Positions 27,495 through 35,604 of a stretch of DNA of 64,000 nucleotides are shown in pieces (within the stretch, counting starts at the first letter, position 1; the number at the start of each line of letters is the position of its first letter). The stretch is from assembly GCF_008254045.1 (NCBI RefSeq), contig NZ_CP042425.1, forward strand, positions 1,426,001-1,490,000. Reading direction: 5' to 3'. The stretch is from Limnoglobus roseus (GTDB lineage Bacteria; Planctomycetota; Planctomycetia; Gemmatales; Gemmataceae). Made by a program: the position numbers and the translations under genes. The notes under the pieces were generated by a model. It had not been told where the DNA came from, ran no database searches, and was given only the letters and a program-made list of their open reading frames with translations.

Positions 27495-28016
27495 TTAGGC
27501 GTGCGGAAGGCTCCAGTATCCGTCGATCGCGTGATTAATTTCATTCGTCCTAAATCGCGGTTCGAACTCCAGATCTTCCATCGAGTCCCGCAGGTAAGTC
27601 AACACTTCGCAAACGCATTGACGCTGGATGGTGTTCAGGATGTCGAATCGCTCCCGGTTGTAGTCGCCGAGGCACGTTAACTGAAACTCTAGGCTTTCGA
27701 ACATGTTACCGTACAAGTCGTTGTCATGGTCACCGACCAGCAGCATCAAGCAGGCGGGGAGATAGAATCGCATCCCCTGCGCATCCAGGAAGGAAAGCAC
27801 CCCGCACCCAATATCAAACAGCCGAGGCAGATCGGGTTCGAGCATTGCCTTGTGCCAGTCACGCTTTTCGTCAGGTACGCGGGCAACCCGTCGTTCCTCA
27901 AGGGTTCCGTAGTCGTCGATGACCGCCGATTCGTGCAGGCTCACGCCGTCGCCGAGTTCGACGCCCCGGAAGGCATCCTCGATCATCTGCAACAGTTCTC
28001 GTTGCCGGTCGGTCAT
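27495..28016 (-). CDS. DUF6714 family protein embedded in the pfa operon
   Basis: 173 aa from the ATG at 28016, five bases after the pfaD stop; pfaA starts 28 bp after its own stop, so all three are probably one transcript. MTDRQRELLQMIEDAFRGVELGDGV and RFYLPACLMLLVGD match DUF6714, a soluble family of unknown function common in planctomycetes. No catalytic residues are evident. The open frame extends to 28409 but that part lies antisense-like over pfaD and looks non-coding. It has no counterpart in the pfa operons I know, so an accessory role or chance insertion are both possible. Confidence 0.75.
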   Translation of the reverse strand: MTDRQRELLQMIEDAFRGVELGDGVSLHESAVIDDYGTLEERRVARVPDEKRDWHKAMLEPDLPRLFDIGCGVLSFLDAQGMRFYLPACLMLLVGDHDNDLYGNMFESLEFQLTCLGDYNRERFDILNTIQRQCVCEVLTYLRDSMEDLEFEPRFRTNEINHAIDGYWSLPHA

Positions 28017-28021
28017 TGCCT

Positions 28022-29686
28022 CTACCGCAACTTCGCCTCGATCTGGTCCGGCGACAGCGGTTCCGTCGGAAAGCAAATGCTCGGCAGGTGCACGCCCTGC
28101 ATCGCGAGCGACTGCCGCCGCAGGACCACGCACGCCCCGTAGAGCAGGTTCATCGCCACGGTCGTCACGTTCCGGTACCGCGGCTCCTCCAGGTACGACC
28201 CCTTCACCCACTCGTTGAACGCCCCCATCGCCGGGCCGCACCACACTTGATAGTCCAGTTGTCGGCCGTTCTCGCCGACGTTCGCCCACCGCGACGACAG
28301 CCCCAAGTACCAGCGGAACACGAGGGCCATTTTGTGCTTCGGGTCCGTCTCGGCCTTCGGCAGTTGCGTCGGGTCGCGGCGTTCGAAAAACGCCTTCGTC
28401 TCCGCCCACACTTCCTCGAACGGACGCCGAAGGAGGTTTTTCTCGATGTTCATTCGTTCAGAATTCGGCACCGCGTCCCAGGCACTATACGCCCGGTACA
28501 CCTCGAACAGCTTCTGTGCCCGCATGGGGAACATCGTGCCGCGCTTCAGCACTTGAAGTTTCACGCCCATTTCGAACATGTCCGCGGCCGGGGCCATCGC
28601 CGTGTCGGCCTGCCCTGCTTCGGCGAGCATCTTCCGCACTACGTCGGACGAACCCGATTCGACGCACGCCTGATTCACGCTGCCGGTGACGACGTAAGCC
28701 GCCCCCATGCTGAACGCGCCGGCCACGCTCGCCGGCGTGGCGATGCCGCCGGCCAAGCCGACGCGCACCGGCGTGGGGTACTTGAACTGCTCCTGTAAGC
28801 GGTCTCGCAGGGCGAGTATCGTTGGCAGCAGCGTGATCGCGGGGCGGTTGTCGGTGTGGCCGCCGCTGTCGGCTTCGACCGTCAGGTCGTCGCACATCGG
28901 CAGCTTCGACACGGCGTCGGCTTGCTCGGCGGTCAGTTGCCCGGCCGCGACGAGTTCTTGCAACATCCGGGCGGGCGGCGGCGACAGGAACTTCGTCGCC
29001 ACTTCCACCCGCGACACTTTCGCGATCACCCGGTGCACCACCAACGGCAGCCCGGCCGAGCCGCGGCGAATGCCGGCCGCCCGGTACCGCACGATGGCCG
29101 GCGTCAGGTCGAGGTACGCCGACGCTTCGACGATCCGCACGCCGCGGCGGATGTACAGGTCGGCGATGGCGTTCTCGTGGGCCGGCTCGTTCGGGCTGTG
29201 AATGAGGTTGAAGCAGTACGGCGAATCGCCGAGCGACCCCTGAATGCGGTCGATGGCCGCCGCGACGCGCTCGACGGAAAGGCCGGCCGCACCGAAGCTG
29301 CCGAGCATCCCGTTCTGCCCCATCGCTTCGACGATCTCCGCGGAGGCGATGCCGTTGGCCATCGCGCCGGTCATGTACGGGTAGCGGAGGCCGTAGGCGG
29401 CCATGAACGCCGGGTCGCCGAGCATGTCCGGCGTCACCGGCGGCAGCGACGCGAACAGCGGCACGAAGTCCCCGCCCGGTGGGGGGGTGCCGAGCCGCGT
29501 CTCACCGCCCACGGCCAGGGCCAACCCTTGCTCCCCGCTGACGACGTTGAGGGGGGCTTTGAGCGTGCCGATCAGGCTGCGAATGCTCGCGGGGTCCGAC
29601 GTGGGCTGTGACCGATCCGACCGCCACCAGCCGAGGCTGAGCCGGACGATCGACCGCGACGTGATGGACGGTGACGAGGAACCCAT
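28022..29686 (-). CDS. pfaD: PfaD, trans-acting enoyl reductase of the PUFA synthase
   Basis: 554 aa. PfaD is the FMN TIM-barrel (nitronate monooxygenase-like) enoyl reductase that acts in trans with PfaA-C. The barrel shows NLIHSPNEPAHENAIADLY, VEADSGGHTDNRPAITLLPT and GLAGGIATPASVAGAFSMGA. The C-terminal extension typical of PfaD has KLQVLKRGTMFPMRA and RYRNVTTVAMNLLYGA. The ATG at 29686 gives the usual length; upstream in-frame codons to 29833 look non-coding. First gene of the pfa operon. Confidence 0.92.
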   Translation of the reverse strand: MGSSSPSITSRSIVRLSLGWWRSDRSQPTSDPASIRSLIGTLKAPLNVVSGEQGLALAVGGETRLGTPPPGGDFVPLFASLPPVTPDMLGDPAFMAAYGLRYPYMTGAMANGIASAEIVEAMGQNGMLGSFGAAGLSVERVAAAIDRIQGSLGDSPYCFNLIHSPNEPAHENAIADLYIRRGVRIVEASAYLDLTPAIVRYRAAGIRRGSAGLPLVVHRVIAKVSRVEVATKFLSPPPARMLQELVAAGQLTAEQADAVSKLPMCDDLTVEADSGGHTDNRPAITLLPTILALRDRLQEQFKYPTPVRVGLAGGIATPASVAGAFSMGAAYVVTGSVNQACVESGSSDVVRKMLAEAGQADTAMAPAADMFEMGVKLQVLKRGTMFPMRAQKLFEVYRAYSAWDAVPNSERMNIEKNLLRRPFEEVWAETKAFFERRDPTQLPKAETDPKHKMALVFRWYLGLSSRWANVGENGRQLDYQVWCGPAMGAFNEWVKGSYLEEPRYRNVTTVAMNLLYGACVVLRRQSLAMQGVHLPSICFPTEPLSPDQIEAKLR

Positions 29687-29842
29687 CGAGTGCGACTTTT
29701 TTTGAGAGGTCCGCCGGACGATCGGCGTTCGGATTGATTTACAATTTGAGCCGTCGCCGGAACAGCCTTCAATCCGGTGGAAGCCGGCGGCCGGGTCTGC
29801 AAGAATGAGAGGCGGCCACCGAATCCCGCTCAAGGAACTGCC
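29687..29842. promoter_or_regulatory. Divergent intergenic region, candidate pfa operon promoter
   Basis: 156 bp separate the pfaD start (minus) and the next gene (plus). The pfa genes that follow are closely spaced, so this is the most likely site of their main promoter. The stretch 29695-29750 is locally AT-rich (ttttttgagag near pfaD). I could not assign -35/-10 boxes. Confidence 0.35.
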
Positions 29843-30547
29843 ATGTCACCGGCCGACGAATGGGCCATCAGCGGCGACCCGCAGCGTCTTCTGGCCCTCC
29901 TGGGGAACCAGCTCGACGTGACCGGGGCACGGATCTTCGCGGCCGGGTACTTCCGCCACGGCCACGAAACCGACACCCAGTTTCCCGCGGCGGCTCTGGC
30001 CTGGTTGGACGAGTACGAGCGTCTCGCGTTGCAGCGGGCGAAGGAACCGGCGTGGGAAAAATTGCGGCAGCGAACGCCCCGCGGTCAGACGTATCAGGTC
30101 CACGTCCTCGCCGCCTATTTTCGCCCGGAGAGTACGGCGGTGAACCTGCCCTACACGCTGCCAACGCTGTTCCAGGGCCGTGGATTGGCGGCCGCCCGCA
30201 AAGCCACGGGGCCGCCGCCGGCCGACGTTCAGCCCGGCCACGAGTGGCACCAGCGGTTTCAGGCCGCGTACTTCGCCGCCATCCGCCCGGCCGCCGAACT
30301 GCTCCGCTGTGCCTTCCGCAACCCGCACTGCGACGTGCCGTTTGAGGACCGCTGGCGGACCGAAACGGCCGCCGGTCTCGCCCGGACGATGTTCGACGCC
30401 CGCGACTTCAGCGGCATGCCGATCCTCGCCGATGCACTCCAGGACGCCGGTTGCGAGAACGACGATGTCCTCAACCACTGCCGTGCCGACACGGCCCACG
30501 CCCGCGGCTGTTGGGTCGTGGACTGGGTGTTGAATCAGCGGCAATAA
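29843..30547 (+). CDS. Hypothetical protein with planctomycete C-terminal motif
   Basis: 234 aa from the ATG at 29843; in-frame codons to 29777 look non-coding. Two parts are visible. The N-terminal 150 residues contain a Trp-rich segment (AWLDEYERLAL, EWHQRFQAAYF). The C-terminal region with MPILADALQDAGCENDDVLNH and ARGCWVVDWVL is a motif I associate with many paralogous Gemmataceae proteins of unknown function. No signal peptide or membrane segment. Transcribed divergently from pfaD and followed by a strong terminator. Confidence 0.7.
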   Translation: MSPADEWAISGDPQRLLALLGNQLDVTGARIFAAGYFRHGHETDTQFPAAALAWLDEYERLALQRAKEPAWEKLRQRTPRGQTYQVHVLAAYFRPESTAVNLPYTLPTLFQGRGLAAARKATGPPPADVQPGHEWHQRFQAAYFAAIRPAAELLRCAFRNPHCDVPFEDRWRTETAAGLARTMFDARDFSGMPILADALQDAGCENDDVLNHCRADTAHARGCWVVDWVLNQRQ

Positions 30548-30555
30548 ACTCAAAA

Positions 30556-30600
30556 CGCGGGCGGGGTGAAGGTTTCCTCGCCCCGCCCGCGTCGCTTTTT
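30556..30600 (+). terminator. Rho-independent terminator
   Basis: An 11-bp perfect GC stem, CGCGGGCGGGG (30556-30566) with CCCCGCCCGCG (30581-30591), is followed by GTCGC-type spacing and a TTTTT run at 30596-30600. It lies nine bases after the hypothetical gene's stop. Confidence 0.85.
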
Positions 30601-30874
30601 CGCACCGTTTATTCCGTCTGCCGCGTCTCGCCGCCGGGTCGCCGCACGGGAAATGGCGTCGCTCTGTTGGGTAAATCAAGACGGGCTGAGAGAGTCGTCA
30701 GGTGTCGCCCACTCACCCGAGTTCTTCTTCTCAGCCCGTCTGCGAAATGGAGATGCACGGCCCGTGCCAATAATGATCGGCCTCGTTCTCAGGCGGCTTT
30801 CCCGGCAGATTCGAATGCCGCGACAGAGGTTGCGCAGCCGCCTGCCTTGAACGCGGCGGCGCGGTGCCGACGGC
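30601..30874. other. Intergenic region with a 13-bp hairpin
   Basis: No gene seen between the terminator and the convergent kinase gene. It contains a perfect 13-bp inverted repeat, AGACGGGCTGAGA (30679-30691) with TCTCAGCCCGTCT (30729-30741), around a 37-nt loop. This could be a small structured RNA or another REP-like palindrome. Confidence 0.5.
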
Positions 30875-32380
30875 TCACCCGTGGGCCGCCGCCCAGGCTT
30901 CGAGTTCCTTCAGCCGCTCTTCCAGGGCGACTTCCTTCGTCACCTCGCGGGCCACGGCAAAGATCACGTCGTCCTTCGGGATCGACTTGGCCGTCCACTC
31001 GAACCACCGGTACTTGCCGTTGTGGTCGAGGTAGCGGTTGCGGAAGTCCCGCACCGGGAGGGCTTCCCTCAGTCGCGCCATCATGGCGGCGGTCCGGTCG
31101 CGGTCGTCGGGGTGGACGAACACGATGAACGGGTCCGCGGTCAGTTCGGCCATCGAGTAGCCGAGGACGCGGGAGAAGTTCTCGTTGACGCGGCGAAAGC
31201 GGCCATCGAACCCGGCGATGCAGAACAGGTCGAGGCTGAGGTCGAAGAACCGCCCCAGGTCCCACTCGGCCTGCCGCAGAACCATGTCGAAGTAGTGCGT
31301 GAGGCGGTCCATGACCACGCCCGCGTCGCGCGGCCGGTGGGCCGGGTCCGGGGCCAGGCACGCCTTGGCCAGTGAGACCAGGTCGTGGTCGGCGTGGCAG
31401 TTGTCGAGGCGGGAGAACGCATCCTCGGGGTTGCTCTGGATGGCCAGTTGCAGGGTCCGCTTCGCGGTCGGGGCGACGTACGGCGGCTGTCCGGTCAGGA
31501 TTTCGCAGAGGATCGCCCCCAGGCCGAAGACGTCGCACCGCTCGTCCAGGTGGTCGATCTCACCCTTGGCCTGCTCTGGCGGCATGTACGCGGGCGTGCC
31601 CATGATGCTGCCGACCTGCGTGTGGACCCCGCTATCGCCCGGGTCCGACCCGTCCGGGTCGGCCGTATCGAGTTCGCCCAGCAGCGTGATCACCCGCGTC
31701 CGGTTGCCCTCGTCGAGGGACTTCGCCAGCCCCCAGTCCATCACCTTCACCTGCCCGAACAGGCCGACCATGATGTTCGACGGGTTCAGGTCGCGGTGGA
31801 TGATTCGCTGCGTGTGCGCGTAGGCGATCGTGTGGCAAATCTGCTCGAACACCTTCAGCATCCGCGACCGCCCCTCGCCGGGGTTCGGCCGCTCGTCGAG
31901 GGTTTTGCGGAGGGTCAGCCCCCAAACCCGCTGCATGACGAAGAACGGCCGGCCGTCCGGCATCACGCCGGCCTCGTACACGGGCACCACGCCGGGGTGT
32001 TCGAGTTGCCCGGTGATGCGGATTTCCTCGCGGAAGCGGGCGATCACCTCCGGCCGGCGGCAGTACTTCTCGTGCAGGATTTTCGCGACGACGTCCCGAC
32101 CGAGGTGGATGTCGGCACACGAGTGGACTTCGCCCATGCCGCCGCGGCCGACCTCGGTCCGCAGTTCGAACCGCGACGAGGGCTGGTTGCGGATGGTGGT
32201 CGTGTGCGTTTCCGTGCCGGGAACGATGACCGCGTCGATGTTCAGAATTTGCCCGGGATCTTCCAGGACGCTGCCGGTCGCCTCCATGTCGAGCGTCTTG
32301 TTGGGGTCCACGTGCGCAAGTGGGTCAGGGTCGTGCATCGACCCCGGGTCGGCTGCGGCGGGAGAATCGGAGCGGGACAT
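30875..32380 (-). CDS. Serine/threonine protein kinase with C-terminal PAS domain
   Basis: 501 aa. A 70-residue acidic leader precedes a Hanks-type kinase domain: Gly loop GRGGMGEV (78-85), Lys100 (VVAKIL), the catalytic loop HRDLNPSN (195-202), and DWG (215-217) in place of DFG as usual in planctomycetes. The Lys of HRDLKxxN is Asn199 here. GSIMGTPAYMPPEQAKGE is the activation/P+1 segment. A PAS fold follows (about 385-490): DLFCIAGFDGRFRRVNENFSRVL, with a PAC end RYLDHNGKYRWFEW. No membrane segment, so it is a soluble kinase whose input is probably the PAS ligand. The ATG at 32380 is chosen over 32488. Confidence 0.9.
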   Translation of the reverse strand: MSRSDSPAAADPGSMHDPDPLAHVDPNKTLDMEATGSVLEDPGQILNIDAVIVPGTETHTTTIRNQPSSRFELRTEVGRGGMGEVHSCADIHLGRDVVAKILHEKYCRRPEVIARFREEIRITGQLEHPGVVPVYEAGVMPDGRPFFVMQRVWGLTLRKTLDERPNPGEGRSRMLKVFEQICHTIAYAHTQRIIHRDLNPSNIMVGLFGQVKVMDWGLAKSLDEGNRTRVITLLGELDTADPDGSDPGDSGVHTQVGSIMGTPAYMPPEQAKGEIDHLDERCDVFGLGAILCEILTGQPPYVAPTAKRTLQLAIQSNPEDAFSRLDNCHADHDLVSLAKACLAPDPAHRPRDAGVVMDRLTHYFDMVLRQAEWDLGRFFDLSLDLFCIAGFDGRFRRVNENFSRVLGYSMAELTADPFIVFVHPDDRDRTAAMMARLREALPVRDFRNRYLDHNGKYRWFEWTAKSIPKDDVIFAVAREVTKEVALEERLKELEAWAAAHG

Positions 32381-32588
32381 GGCTGTCACACTCGCTACAA
32401 GGGCGGACGCGGTCCGGGACAATCGCCAAGAGCCCAATCGATCTCGGAAGTGGTTGTGACGGGAGGGAACCCCACTTCCGACACTCAAACACTAGATCGT
32501 ACTTCTCTTAAGCGGGCATTCCAATCGAAAAAGGATTAAATTCTGGCGCGGGGGCAAATTTCATCTCATAAATGAACGGCAAGGCCTG

Positions 32589-33056
32589 TCATGACAACAG
32601 GATGGGGTGCGTTAAGAACAGGCTGATGATTTTGAAAACAAGGACCGCCCAAAAGATCAGGAGAAGGAAATACGCATACTCCCACCGTCGGTCTGCCCGC
32701 AGCCGTGGGACTTCTTCTTCGACGAGGTGCTGGATGTAGTCGGCGAAGAAATCAAGGGATGACACCGACGGCCGGTCGTCGGGCGGGTCATCGAGAGCAC
32801 GAAGCGGCACCAACGAGAGTCGGCAGACCACGGCAGACCAAAGGACATCGACCGTGGCCGCGACCTCCGCGAGTTGTTGTCGGAGGGCGGGGTACGCCGG
32901 GTCGGCTTCCCCGCGCTGAACCATCTCCAGTTCCAACCGCAGGAACCGGCCGCGCGGGTCGTCGCGCTCCTCCAGCCAGTCGGCGTAGACGAGCCGCAGA
33001 ACCGCGTCGTCCGGCGATTCCTTGACAGCCGCGACAAAGGCGTCGTCGTCGGTCAT
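32589..33056 (-). CDS. TIGR02996-domain protein with C-terminal membrane segment
   Basis: 155 aa. MTDDDAFVAAVKESPDDAVLRL, then YADWLEERDDPRGRFLRLE, is the TIGR02996 domain, a short paralogous domain expanded in Gemmata. It is usually an N-terminal module of unknown function. The C-terminus has one membrane helix (AYFLLLIFWAVLVFKIISLF), so the domain is probably tethered to the inside of the membrane. The gene lies 25 bp after the M2 peptidase in the same direction (the peptidase is upstream). Confidence 0.85.
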   Translation of the reverse strand: MTDDDAFVAAVKESPDDAVLRLVYADWLEERDDPRGRFLRLELEMVQRGEADPAYPALRQQLAEVAATVDVLWSAVVCRLSLVPLRALDDPPDDRPSVSSLDFFADYIQHLVEEEVPRLRADRRWEYAYFLLLIFWAVLVFKIISLFLTHPILLS

Positions 33057-33081
33057 GGCAGGCCCAGGATCAGATTCCGCG

Positions 33082-34761
33082 TTAGCTCTGGAAGTCCTTC
33101 GCGAACGCCTTCGCGCTCAACGGCTCGCCGGTGGCGAACTTCAGCAGGTCCTTCCACGACAGCGTGCGGCCCGGCTCGAAGACCTTCTTCTTCATGAACT
33201 CGCCGACCTTCGGGTCGCCGATGTACAGCACCGTCTTCGGGTCGGCGTTGTACACGTCCTTCGACAAGGCGTGGTGGACCTGCGAGGCGAAGAGTTGGCC
33301 CATCATGTAGTTGTGGTAATACACCGGGGCCGAGCAGATGTGAATCTTGCTGCCGTAGTCCGGTGCGTTCCGCCCCTCCGGCCGCGTGAGGCCCTGGTAC
33401 TTCTCGACCGAGTCCCACCAGAGTTTGTTCAAGTCCTGGTTCGGGTTCTCGTACATCGCCTTCTCGAACCGCAACATCACCTGGCACCACCGGCTGAAGA
33501 TGAGCAGTTCGTTCCGCAGCACCTTCGCGGCCGTCTCGTCGAACGCCTTCGGGTTGTCGACCGTCACGCCCATCTTTTCGAGCCACGCCCGCGACTTGCT
33601 GAACTTCTGGAACTGCATGGCCACGCCCTCGGTCGTGAGGATGTGGGCCTCGCCGCGGAGGACGTAGGGCACCGTCTGCGGGATGTTCTTGCTGCTGTAG
33701 ACCGAGTGCCCCAACTCGTGGAGCATGGTGCCCATCCAATACTCGTTCGGCACGATGTTGGCGAGCACCCGCACGTCGCCCTCGCGGTCGATGTCAGTGC
33801 AGAAGGCGTGCGGCGACTTGCCCTTCTTCTCGTACAGGTCGCTGCGGGCGATCACGTCGTCGATCGGCAGGCCGACGCCCTTGTAGAAGTCCCGGCACAG
33901 TTGGAGGATGTCCGCCTTCTTGTACGGCTCGTCCAAGCTCACGTCGAAGACGGCCGGGCTCTCCTGGAAGAATGGGTCGAAGTAGTGCCACGGCCGCAGG
34001 TCGCTGACCTTCACGCCGCACTTGGCCGCCAGCTTCGCGTCGATCTCGGCCTTGCCCTTCAGGAACGGCTCGCGAGTGAGGGCGTCGAGTTCGTCGAAGA
34101 GCGCGATCAGTTCGCCGCCATCCTGCTCGTTGAGGAACAGCATCAGCGCGTGGAAGTTCTTGAAGCCGAGCTTCGTCGCCGCCTCGTTCCGGAGTTTCAC
34201 GAGTTCTTTCAGGTCGGCCTCGACGCTCGCCCCGACACCCTTGCTGGCCTCCCACACCTTCTGGCGTTCCGTGGAATTCGTCGATTCCTTCAGCACGCGG
34301 CGGACTTGGCTGTCGGTCATTTCCTGGCCGTCCACCTTCGCCCGGTAGACGTTGAACCCCTTCTCGACGGCGTTCGCCTTCGCGGTGATCTGCTTCAAGA
34401 GCGCGGGATCGAGTTGCTTCTCCAGATATTGCAGGTAGAGCAGGTCGATCTGCCGGCGAAGCAACTTGTCAGTGATGTTGCTCTCGTTGATGGCTTTCAG
34501 TTCGGAGAACGTCTTCGGATCGGCGAGGGCCGCGTCGATGGCGTTCTGGGCGTCTTCCTTCTTCTTGAAGTCGTCGTCCTTGCCGGTGACGTTGGCGTTC
34601 CACCACGCGACGCCTCCGGCCACTTCGAGCGGCCGCATCTTCTTGACGTGCGCGTCAACGAACGCCTTCGCGGCGGTGTCCCCGGCGGCGGCGGCGTGAA
34701 GGTTCGCGAGTCCGGCCACGGTAGCCCCTCCGGCAATCAAGAACGAACGACGGTCGTGCAT
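33082..34761 (-). CDS. M2 family metallopeptidase (ACE-like peptidyl-dipeptidase)
   Basis: 559 aa with a Tat-like leader (DRRSFLIAGGATVAGLANL). The zinc site HELGH is at 348-352 (TMLHELGHSVYSS), with a downstream Glu ligand expected in LRGEAHILTTEG. The N-terminal region VAWWNANVTGKDDDFKK parallels the WxxNxT segment of angiotensin-converting enzyme homologues. M2 enzymes remove C-terminal dipeptides; a periplasmic role in peptide degradation is likely. M3 peptidases share HExxH but the flanking sequence fits M2 better. Confidence 0.8.
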   Translation of the reverse strand: MHDRRSFLIAGGATVAGLANLHAAAAGDTAAKAFVDAHVKKMRPLEVAGGVAWWNANVTGKDDDFKKKEDAQNAIDAALADPKTFSELKAINESNITDKLLRRQIDLLYLQYLEKQLDPALLKQITAKANAVEKGFNVYRAKVDGQEMTDSQVRRVLKESTNSTERQKVWEASKGVGASVEADLKELVKLRNEAATKLGFKNFHALMLFLNEQDGGELIALFDELDALTREPFLKGKAEIDAKLAAKCGVKVSDLRPWHYFDPFFQESPAVFDVSLDEPYKKADILQLCRDFYKGVGLPIDDVIARSDLYEKKGKSPHAFCTDIDREGDVRVLANIVPNEYWMGTMLHELGHSVYSSKNIPQTVPYVLRGEAHILTTEGVAMQFQKFSKSRAWLEKMGVTVDNPKAFDETAAKVLRNELLIFSRWCQVMLRFEKAMYENPNQDLNKLWWDSVEKYQGLTRPEGRNAPDYGSKIHICSAPVYYHNYMMGQLFASQVHHALSKDVYNADPKTVLYIGDPKVGEFMKKKVFEPGRTLSWKDLLKFATGEPLSAKAFAKDFQS

Positions 34762-34900
34762 GTCCCACCCTCAAGAAGTTGGGCCGCGAGAGTCCGCGGC
34801 AAAGGCTCGGGTCGAGACAGCCATTTTCCGAGATGGGCGGCCGGGAGCAACAGCAAAAGGGCGCGGGGAAGTGATGGGCGGATGAAGCGAGTCGCGGAGG

Positions 34901-35446
34901 TTAGCTGCCGAGGGCGGAACTGACTTCTTGCGAGATCGAGTCGAAGAGCGATTTCAGGTCCACGCCGCCGGCCGAACTCGTGTCCTGCGCCGCCGGGACG
35001 GACTGCACTTGGCCCTGTTGGTTGTACGTGCCGACGCCGTGGTGGTGATGATGGTGCCCGCCCGCCCCGCCGGGTCCGCCCGCCTTCGGCTGAAGGACCG
35101 ACACGTCGCCGGTGTCCGACGCTTGCTGGAACTTGGCCGCGAGATCCGTTAGCAACGAACTCGCCCCCGGTGCCGCGGCCGCGGCTGTGGAACTGGCGTC
35201 GGTGCCAGCGGCTTCCTTCAGTTTGGCCGCGATGTCCGCCGTCACGGCCTTGAACTTGTCAGGGTCACTCACCGACAACTGTTGCAACTCGCTGAACAGC
35301 TTCCCCGGCCCAGAAATTTGTGCCGCGTCGCCCGCGGAACGGGTGGCACTCGTCCCCGTGGTGGCTTGCGCCGCGGAGGCGCTCGTGGTTTGCTGAACCG
35401 AGGAAACGTACAAGCTCGCGATGCTCTGTCCGACCGAACTAATCAT
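34901..35446 (-). CDS. His-rich, Ser/Ala-rich hypothetical protein
   Basis: 181 aa of low complexity: Ser/Thr/Ala-rich N-terminus (ASAAQATTGTSATRSAGDA), a helical region with PDKFKAVTADIAAKLKEAAG and LLTDLAAKFQQASDTGD, then a Gly/His block with six consecutive His (GGHHHHHHGVGTY), and a final helix. No signal peptide. Proteins of this build occur widely in bacteria without a known function; the His block could bind Ni or Zn. The gene lies alone between the peptidase and an esterase. Confidence 0.65.
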   Translation of the reverse strand: MISSVGQSIASLYVSSVQQTTSASAAQATTGTSATRSAGDAAQISGPGKLFSELQQLSVSDPDKFKAVTADIAAKLKEAAGTDASSTAAAAAPGASSLLTDLAAKFQQASDTGDVSVLQPKAGGPGGAGGHHHHHHGVGTYNQQGQVQSVPAAQDTSSAGGVDLKSLFDSISQEVSSALGS

Positions 35447-35604
35447 GGGGTCACTCCGGATGGCGTAGGGTCACTTTCTCCTACCACGGTATCAGGGCCG
35501 ATGACGGAATACGCTCGAAATCACAACAGTTTGATGCCCTTCTCAGAAGAGTTCGAGAAAATCGCACGGCGAGCGCCCGCCGGCACTGTTCGGCGGTGAT
35601 TTAC

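Noticed and set aside
13884..28798. Very long plus-strand open frames (862, 629, 1104 and 797 codons) opposite the pfa genes
   Set aside because: They are antisense to well-supported synthase genes. Their translations are Arg/His/Gly-rich without folds, as expected when GC-rich third positions remove stop codons from the mirror frame.
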